Assembly: GCA_017882025.1 (NCBI GenBank)
Contig: JADGQG010000130.1
Location: 1-5,471, forward strand
From: Chloroflexota bacterium
GTDB taxonomy: Bacteria; Chloroflexota; Limnocylindria; Limnocylindrales; CSP1-4
DNA length: 5,471 nt
Direction: 5' to 3'
Shown: positions 1 to 3,999 of the stretch, one piece after another
Layout of the letters: every line of letters starts with the position of its first letter
Numbering within the stretch: position 1 is the first letter of the stretch
Position numbers and translations under genes: made by a program
The notes under the pieces: generated by a model
Databases searched by the model: none
Seen by the model: only the letters and a program-made list of their open reading frames with translations
What the model was told of the DNA's origin: nothing

Positions 1-1
1 T

Positions 2-472
2 ATCCAACGCCTCCCCGTCATAGCGAGGCCGCTCGCGCCTGGCGTGACTGGCCTTGCCTCGGATGAGGCACGCTGCGCGCTCGACATGGCGAGCCTCCTA
101 AGCTCGGCCAATCCTGAGGTCAGCGCGGTCGCCGCGGCGGCTCGCGAGATCCTCGCCCGGTTCGAGACCACCCCATTCATCGCCTGGCTCGAAACGCCGC
201 TGGCTCCCTCATCGGACCGGACCGGTCACTCCGCCGCGCCCAAGATGGCGTCGCGGCGCCCCTCGCGACGACACGATAACTGGACACGTTACGCTCGGGC
301 CCCTGAGCACGGTGCTGTAACGCTCAGGCGTCCCGGATTTCCAAGCTGCATGTCGCAGGTTCGATCCGCGTCTCCCGCTCCACTTTCCGCGGTTTCGTCA
401 GATGCATCCTGCCGATCGGATTCGCGTCCGCGATTCCCGCCACGCCGTACGGAGCGGCCCGGGACGCGGTAG
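2..472 (+). CDS. 3' end of an unidentified gene, probably helical-repeat tail of a large regulator (partial, possibly decayed)
   Basis: The frame is open from the first base of the window to a TAG at 470-472, so the gene begins outside and no start can be assigned. The first roughly 65 residues look coding: Ala-rich helices and the segment AAREILARFETTPFIAWLE, which resembles the last helical repeat seen at the C-terminus of large LuxR-type or adenylate-cyclase-like AAA ATPases (pattern A-R-x-(I/L)-x-x-x-F/L ... P-(F/W)-(I/V)-x-x-L-E). That similarity is from memory and is an inference. From about position 265 onward codon composition becomes ordinary, the translation turns into Arg/Ser/Pro-rich sequence without a fold, and the frame crosses a tRNA-like sequence. 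The genuine end may therefore lie near 265-280; a TAA in another frame sits at 277-279. The tail may have been lost by frameshift or by insertion of foreign DNA. Confidence 0.35.
   Translation: MQRLPVIARPLAPGVTGLASDEARCALDMASLLSSANPEVSAVAAAAREILARFETTPFIAWLETPLAPSSDRTGHSAAPKMASRRPSRRHDNWTRYARAPEHGAVTLRRPGFPSCMSQVRSASPAPLSAVSSDASCRSDSRPRFPPRRTERPGTR
305..382 (+). pseudogene. Degenerate tRNA-Gly(TCC)-like remnant, 3' half best preserved
   Basis: Positions 338-382 keep the exact spacing of a tRNA 3' half: a TTTCCAA anticodon-like loop with TCC at 340-342, a variable segment ATGTC (350-354), GCAGG (355-359), a TTCGATC T-loop (360-366), a five-base T-stem position (367-371), an acceptor-like CTCCCGC (372-378), discriminator T and an encoded CCA (380-382). 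The ATGTCGCAGGTTCGA run and the CTCCCGCTCCA end are typical of bacterial tRNA-Gly. The T-stem and anticodon stem do not pair properly, and no 5' GCGGGAG acceptor strand is present. A possible D-stem, GAGC (305-308) with GCTC (322-325), encloses an oversized 13-base loop. It is therefore unlikely to give a working tRNA. It may be a remnant of a broken tRNA gene or an attachment-site-like scar left by an element that integrated into a tRNA-Gly gene. Confidence 0.5.
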
Positions 473-578
473 GCTGATATGAGCGCGCCGCCTCTATGCG
501 TCCGGACACCCGCGTCCCGACACCGCCGTGGTTGTTCCGTCACTCGGCGAGACGGTCCACTGGATGGAGAGTCTGTCG
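383..578. other. Stretch with no supportable gene
   Basis: Between the tRNA-like remnant and the small helical gene no frame on either strand has convincing codon use or a recognisable protein. Open frames here on both strands give Arg/Ser/Pro-rich translations typical of non-coding GC-rich DNA. I see no clear promoter, terminator with a T-run, or long repeat. Together with the doubtful end of the preceding frame, about 300 bases (266-578) may be non-coding or decayed sequence. Confidence 0.5.
566..569 (+). promoter_or_regulatory. Ribosome binding site that decides the start at 579
   Basis: GGAG lies nine bases before the ATG at 579. The alternative starts in the same frame, GTG at 528 and ATG at 564, have no comparable purine-rich sequence at a suitable distance. 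Confidence 0.55.
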
Positions 579-923
579 ATGAAGTCGGAAGTTCAGTCCC
601 TCGCGTCGCTGCTCCAGGCCGCCGCGGAGGCCGCGCCCGATCACCGAATCGAGTTTCGTGATGCGATCGCCGCGCATGGTGAAGCCGCCATCAAGGGCGT
701 GAGCCCGTGGCTGGCCGACCCGGCCCTCGGCGCGTTCGCCGTCCGCGTGATCCGTAAGGCCGCCGACATGGCCGCCGACGCCGACACGCGGGACATCGCG
801 CTCGCCAGCCTCCGGTCGGCGAAGAGCGCGGCCGGCAGCGAGGGCATCACGCGCGACATCGAAGAGGCGATCAAGGTCCTCAAGCCGCCCGCGCGCCGCG
901 CGCCGGCCCGCACGACCAGCTAG
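579..923 (+). CDS. Small helical hypothetical protein (HEAT-like)
   Basis: The protein is 114 residues with the start at 579, chosen because GGAG precedes it at good spacing; starts at 564 and 528 would add 5 or 17 residues without a ribosome site. I do not recognise a named family. The sequence is predicted to be entirely alpha-helical: a first helix pair (about 4-35), the segment AAIKGVSPWLADPALGAFAV (36-55), a helix around 56-68, and two more (70-83, 90-101), ending in a basic Pro/Arg tail (102-112). A helix-turn-helix spacing with PWL-x-DP-x-LGAFAVRVI resembles HEAT/armadillo-type repeats, so a protein- or nucleic-acid-binding scaffold is possible, but this is inference. It has no signal peptide or membrane segment. 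It stands alone between two intergenic regions and is not obviously in an operon with the redox genes downstream. Confidence 0.72.
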   Translation: MKSEVQSLASLLQAAAEAAPDHRIEFRDAIAAHGEAAIKGVSPWLADPALGAFAVRVIRKAADMAADADTRDIALASLRSAKSAAGSEGITRDIEEAIKVLKPPARRAPARTTS

Positions 924-929
924 GGTCGT
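912..929 (+). other. Hairpin overlapping the stop codon of the helical gene
   Basis: ACGACC (912-917) and GGTCGT (924-929) are perfect complements around a six-base loop that contains the TAG stop. No T-run follows, so a standard intrinsic terminator is not supported; it may be a weak terminator or an mRNA 3' stabilising hairpin, or chance in GC-rich DNA. Confidence 0.3.
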
Positions 930-948
930 CGCTTCGGTCCTGTTCCGC

Positions 949-968
949 GGACGGACGGACGGACGGAC
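949..968. repeat. GGAC tetranucleotide run, five copies
   Basis: Five perfect tandem copies of GGAC occupy positions 949-968, within the intergenic region between the helical gene and the flavocytochrome. The run begins at the right half of a palindrome, TCCGCGGA (944-951). Such runs can vary in length by slippage, but this one lies about 140 bases before the next start codon and outside any gene, so an effect on expression is only a possibility. Confidence 0.85.
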
Positions 969-1036
969 GTCGGCCTGGCTCACTGTCCCATCTGCGCGAC
1001 GCTGCCTGGCGTCGCCACGTCCCGTCCGCTCCCTCG

Positions 1037-1054
1037 CACGGGCCGAAGGCCGTG
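1037..1054 (+). other. GC-rich hairpin in the intergenic region
   Basis: CACGGGCC (1037-1044) can pair with GGCCGTG (1048-1054) across a GAA loop with one bulged G. It lies downstream of the helical gene and just before the operator candidate. There is no T-run after it. It could end transcription from upstream or be fortuitous. Confidence 0.3.
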
Positions 1055-1077
1055 ACCGGCCTGACCCGACCGCATCG

Positions 1078-1095
1078 CTTTCAGGCTTGCTTCAG
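1078..1095 (+). promoter_or_regulatory. Direct-repeat operator candidate, copy 1 (TTCAG x2, 11-base period)
   Basis: TTCAG occurs at 1080-1084 and again at 1091-1095, one helical turn apart, as TTCAGGCTTGCTTCAG. A near copy (14 of 16 bases) lies before the membrane fusion protein gene at 3878-3893. Tandem boxes of about 5-7 bases repeated every 11 bases are the usual binding sites of OmpR/PhoB-type response regulators acting as dimers. The regulator itself is not in the window. The site ends only 14 bases before the ATG at 1110, so if it overlaps a -35 region the transcript would begin at or inside the annotated start of the flavocytochrome gene. No convincing -10 hexamer is seen. Confidence 0.5.
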
Positions 1096-1109
1096 CCCCG
1101 TTTCCCAGG

Positions 1110-2534
1110 ATGCCGGCATCGCGCGACCTCCCGATGGGGTCGCCACCGCATTTGGGACCATCCTTGCAGTCCGCCTCGCGACCCACCCGCGTCCCGCTTC
1201 CACGTCGCTGGCCGATCCGTGCCTCCGACATCGTGGCGCTCCTGGTCGCCAACGGCGCGCTCATCGTCGCGATGTGGGTCCGTCATGGTGGCACCGACCA
1301 TCTGACGAGCCCCGCGGCCATTCTGACCGCGGCTGGCCAGATCACCGCACTCCTCGGCACGTATCTCGCGCTCGTCCAGCTGGTCCTCATGGCGCGCAGC
1401 CCGTGGCTGGACCAGGTCTTCGGGATGGACCGTCTCGCGTGGGCGCATCGCTGGCTTGGATTCGCGACGGTCTGGTTGATCGCCGGGCACGCGGTCCTGA
1501 CGACAGTCGGCTGGTCGCTCGGCGACGGCCGGAGCGTCCTCGACGAGGCGACCAACCTCCTCGGGACGTACCCGTTCGTGCTGATGTCGGCGGCCGGGTT
1601 GGCGTGCTTCCTCGCGGTCGCGGTGACGTCGGTTCGCGCGGCCCGCCGACGGCTGTCGTACGAGACCTGGTTCGGCATCCACCTCTATGCGTACCTCGGG
1701 ATCGCGCTCGGCTTCGCGCACCAGCTGGTGGTGGGCACGGACTTCATCGGCGACCCGGTGGCGCGGCTGTACTGGATCTCGCTCTTCGTCATGACGGCGG
1801 CGATGATCCTGGTCTTCCGGTTCGGCCAGCCCATCGCGACGACCCTCCGCCACCAGACCCGGATCGGGAGCGTCGTGACGGAAGCGCCGGGCGTGGTCTC
1901 GGTGTACGTCACGGGCCGCGATCTGGACCGCCTCGCCGCCCGGAGCGGCCAGTACTTCAACCTCCGCATCCTCAACCGCGACGGCTGGTGGCGCGCACAC
2001 CCGTTCTCGCTATCGGCCGCCCCGAACGGCCGGTCCCTCCGGTTCACCGTCAAAGACCTGGGCGACTGGACCGCGCGTATCCAGGCCCTGGCGCCTGGAA
2101 CCCGGGTCGCCCTCGAAGGTCCGTACGGAACGCTGACCGGGGCGCGCCGAACGCGCCAGCGGGTCCTCCTCGTGGCTGGCGGGATCGGCATCACGCCATT
2201 GCGCGCGCTCATGGAGTCGCTGCCGGCCCGTCCCGGCGACCTCACGCTCATCTACCGCGCGAGCCACGAGTCGGAGGTCGTCTTCCGCGAGGAGCTCGAC
2301 GCGCTGGCAGCATATCGCGGCGCATCGGTCCACTACCTCGTTGGCCGGCGCGGAAGCCGCGAGATGCCCGGCAACCCGCTCGACGTTGCCGGCCTCCGCG
2401 CGCTGGTTCCCGACGTTCGTGACCGGGACGTCTACCTGTGCGGCCCGTTCCGGCTCATGGAGTCGGTCCGGGCCAGCCTGAAGGCGCTGGCCGTGCCGGC
2501 GTCTCAGGTCCACCTCGAACGCTTCGCGTACTGA
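1110..2534 (+). CDS. Ferric reductase/NOX-like transmembrane flavocytochrome
   Basis: This 474-residue protein joins a ferric-reductase-like haem membrane domain to a cytoplasmic ferredoxin-NADP reductase module, the layout of FRE/NOX enzymes. About six hydrophobic helices span residues 38-236. Haem ligand candidates are H113 and H127 on one helix and H191 and H204 on another, spaced 14 and 13 apart as expected for two stacked b-haems. The FAD domain (about 250-345) has the HPFS motif (297-300) and GPYG (337-340). The NAD(P)H domain has GGIGITP (357-363) and CGP (444-446), and the protein ends in an aromatic residue (FAY). It should carry electrons from cytoplasmic NAD(P)H across the membrane to ferric iron, oxygen or, given the next genes, an extracytoplasmic FMN protein. 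The start at 1110 is uncertain: no good ribosome site precedes it, and ATG at 1134 or a TTG further on is possible. Confidence 0.88.
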   Translation: MPASRDLPMGSPPHLGPSLQSASRPTRVPLPRRWPIRASDIVALLVANGALIVAMWVRHGGTDHLTSPAAILTAAGQITALLGTYLALVQLVLMARSPWLDQVFGMDRLAWAHRWLGFATVWLIAGHAVLTTVGWSLGDGRSVLDEATNLLGTYPFVLMSAAGLACFLAVAVTSVRAARRRLSYETWFGIHLYAYLGIALGFAHQLVVGTDFIGDPVARLYWISLFVMTAAMILVFRFGQPIATTLRHQTRIGSVVTEAPGVVSVYVTGRDLDRLAARSGQYFNLRILNRDGWWRAHPFSLSAAPNGRSLRFTVKDLGDWTARIQALAPGTRVALEGPYGTLTGARRTRQRVLLVAGGIGITPLRALMESLPARPGDLTLIYRASHESEVVFREELDALAAYRGASVHYLVGRRGSREMPGNPLDVAGLRALVPDVRDRDVYLCGPFRLMESVRASLKALAVPASQVHLERFAY

Positions 2535-2537
2535 TTC

Positions 2538-2541
2538 GGAG
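2538..2541 (+). promoter_or_regulatory. Ribosome binding site of the FMN-binding gene
   Basis: GGAG lies eight bases before the ATG at 2550, inside the 15-base gap after the flavocytochrome stop. It supports this start and joint transcription of the two genes. Confidence 0.6.
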
Positions 2542-2549
2542 ACGCAGCC

Positions 2550-3080
2550 ATGCCGAAACGCGGCGCCGTCGCCCTCGCGCTCACCACCCTCGCCCTCGTC
2601 CTGCTCTTCGCGTTCAAGACCCCGGATGTCGCGCCGATCGCGGCGGGCAGGAACACCGCGCTGGTCCAGCCCGCCGCTTCGTCGGCGCCGGCGGCCACGC
2701 CCAAACCGGCTACCGTGCCGGTCTCGGAAGCCAGGCCGGCGGCGAACCCATCCGCGGCGCCGGTCGCGACCGCAGCGCCCGCCGCGGGCACCGCACTGGC
2801 AAACGGGACGGACACGGGATCGGTGGTCCAGACGCGCTTCGGGCCGGTCCAGGTCCAGGTCACGATCGCGGGCGGAAAGATCACCGACGTCACCGCGCTC
2901 CAGCTGCCGAACGATCGCCAGCGATCGGCCGAGATCAGCCAGATTGCCGAGCCGATGCTGCGGAGCGAGGCGCTCACGGCGCAGAGCGCGCAGATCGACC
3001 TGATCTCCGGCGCGACGTACACGAGCGACGCGTACGCGCAGTCCCTCCAGTCGGCGCTGGACCAGGCCGCGCATGGCTGA
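2550..3080 (+). CDS. Membrane-anchored FMN-binding domain protein (ApbE flavinylation substrate)
   Basis: This 176-residue protein begins with a basic MPKR followed by a hydrophobic segment (6-23), an uncleaved anchor or signal, so the rest should lie outside the membrane. Residues 27-88 are an Ala/Pro/Thr-rich flexible tether. Residues about 90-174 form an FMN_bind domain: a paired strand region ending in IAGGKITDV (106-114), then a helical region, then DLISGATYTS (150-159). This matches the D-x-x-SGA(T/S) flavinylation motif known from NqrC/RnfG-type subunits; T156 is the expected site of covalent FMN attachment. The gene sits 15 bases after the flavocytochrome and overlaps the ApbE gene, so donor, carrier and modifying enzyme are encoded together. 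The likely role is to accept electrons from the haem domain and pass them to an extracytoplasmic acceptor not identified here. Confidence 0.88.
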   Translation: MPKRGAVALALTTLALVLLFAFKTPDVAPIAAGRNTALVQPAASSAPAATPKPATVPVSEARPAANPSAAPVATAAPAAGTALANGTDTGSVVQTRFGPVQVQVTIAGGKITDVTALQLPNDRQRSAEISQIAEPMLRSEALTAQSAQIDLISGATYTSDAYAQSLQSALDQAAHG

Positions 3081-3870
3081 GCGTGCCGGGGCGGCGGAGC
3101 CCGCCGCGCCGGCGGCCCGCGGCCCGCATCGCGTGGCGCCGATCATGGGCACGGTCATCAGCATCGACGTCCGGGATCCGGGGATCCCGGAATCCGTCGT
3201 CGACGCGATGCTCGCCCGTCTCGAGGAGATTGAGGCCCGCTTCAGCACGTATCGGCCCGGCAGCGAGATCAGTCGCATCGCGCGCGGCGAGCTCGCAGAG
3301 GCCGCCGCTTCGGCGGAGGTCCAGTTCGTCCTGGGCATGTGCGACGACCTGCACCGGACGACCAACGGCTGGTTCGACGCCCGCGGCCACCGCACCGACG
3401 GGCGCCTGGACCCTTCCGGCCTCGTAAAGGGCTGGGCCGTGGAGGAGGCCGCGCTCCTCCTTGACGAGGCGGGCGCCCGCAACTACAGCTGCAACTGCGG
3501 CGGCGACGTGATCGCCCGCGGGGAGCCGGAGCCGGGCCGCCCGTGGCGGGTCGGGATTCGCCATCCCGATCGCGCCGACGCCGTGGCCCGCGTGCTCGCC
3601 GTCCGCGACCTCGCCGTCGCCACGTCCGGCGCCTACGAGCGCGGAGAGCACATCCGCGACCCGCGCACGGGCAAGGCGCCGACCGGGCTGCTGAGCGTCA
3701 CCGTCGTCGGGCCCAGCCTGACCTGGGCGGATGTCTACGCGACGACTGCGTTCGCGATGGGCGAGGCGGGCCCGGCATGGGTCGCCACGCACTCCGGCTA
3801 CGGTGCGCTCGCCATCACGACGGACCAGCGCCTCGTCTGGACCCCCCTCGTCGAGCCGCTGCTGGCCTGA
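3073..3870 (+). CDS. apbE: FAD:protein FMN transferase, ApbE family
   Basis: ApbE enzymes split FAD and attach FMN through a phosphoester bond to Thr or Ser in D-x-x-SGA(T/S) motifs, using Mg2+. This 265-residue protein shows the family landmarks in order: MGTVISIDV (25-33), an F-S-x-Y-R-x-x-SEIS-type segment (57-67), LDPSGLVKGWAVE (112-124), CGGDV (142-146), ATSGAYERG (183-191), HIRDPRTGKAP (193-203) and the metal-site region ADVYATTAF (219-227). It is shorter than the usual 300-350 residues and begins with an Ala/Pro-rich stretch without a signal peptide or lipobox, although many family members are exported. The start overlaps the FMN-binding gene's stop by 8 bases, indicating translational coupling; the preceding gene's SGAT protein is the obvious substrate. 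Confidence 0.9.
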   Translation: MAERAGAAEPAAPAARGPHRVAPIMGTVISIDVRDPGIPESVVDAMLARLEEIEARFSTYRPGSEISRIARGELAEAAASAEVQFVLGMCDDLHRTTNGWFDARGHRTDGRLDPSGLVKGWAVEEAALLLDEAGARNYSCNCGGDVIARGEPEPGRPWRVGIRHPDRADAVARVLAVRDLAVATSGAYERGEHIRDPRTGKAPTGLLSVTVVGPSLTWADVYATTAFAMGEAGPAWVATHSGYGALAITTDQRLVWTPLVEPLLA

Positions 3871-3877
3871 CACCGGC

Positions 3878-3907
3878 TTCAGGCTTCTTTCAGGGGAGCG
3901 CGATACA
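3878..3907 (+). promoter_or_regulatory. Direct-repeat operator candidate, copy 2, with possible promoter
   Basis: TTCAG at 3878-3882 and 3889-3893 repeats the 11-base spacing of the site at 1080-1095; the 16-base cores differ at only two positions. GATACA at 3902-3907 could be a -10 element. Seventeen bases upstream of it is 3879-3884, so the operator would take the place of the -35, as expected for a site where an OmpR-type regulator activates. The predicted transcript would start near 3914 and leave about 85 bases of leader before the membrane fusion protein. The left box also forms an inverted repeat (GCCTGA 3865-3870 with TCAGGC 3879-3884), which may be incidental. Confidence 0.5.
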
Positions 3908-3988
3908 CCTGATCTCCATCGTCCGACGCCCAGGCCTCGCCCGGCCCACCCGGCCGTGCCGCCCCGGCCCCGCCGGTTCGCACCAGCA

Positions 3989-3993
3989 GAGGG
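3989..3993 (+). promoter_or_regulatory. Ribosome binding site of the membrane fusion protein gene
   Basis: GAGGG lies six bases before the ATG at 4000. It fixes the start of the last gene, which agrees with the hydrophobic N-terminal segment that follows at once. Confidence 0.65.
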
Positions 3994-3999
3994 ATCCGC

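Noticed and set aside
305..382. A functional complete tRNA
   Set aside because: No 5' acceptor strand complementary to CTCCCGC at the right distance, and two stems fail to pair.
324..543. Short minus-strand frames around the tRNA-like remnant
   Set aside because: Their recognisable stretch (RIEPATCSLEIRDA) is the familiar antisense translation of a tRNA 3' half, not a protein.
912..1054. Intrinsic terminators at the two GC-rich hairpins
   Set aside because: Neither is followed by a T-run; kept only as low-confidence hairpins.
1052..2422. 456-codon + strand frame overlapping the flavocytochrome
   Set aside because: Arg/Pro-rich out-of-frame shadow; the flavocytochrome frame holds all haem, FAD and NAD(P)H motifs.
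2010..3482. 490-codon minus-strand open frame across the redox cassette
   Set aside because: It spans three genes with clear family motifs on the + strand; its translation is Arg/Gly/Asp-rich antisense of high-GC codons.
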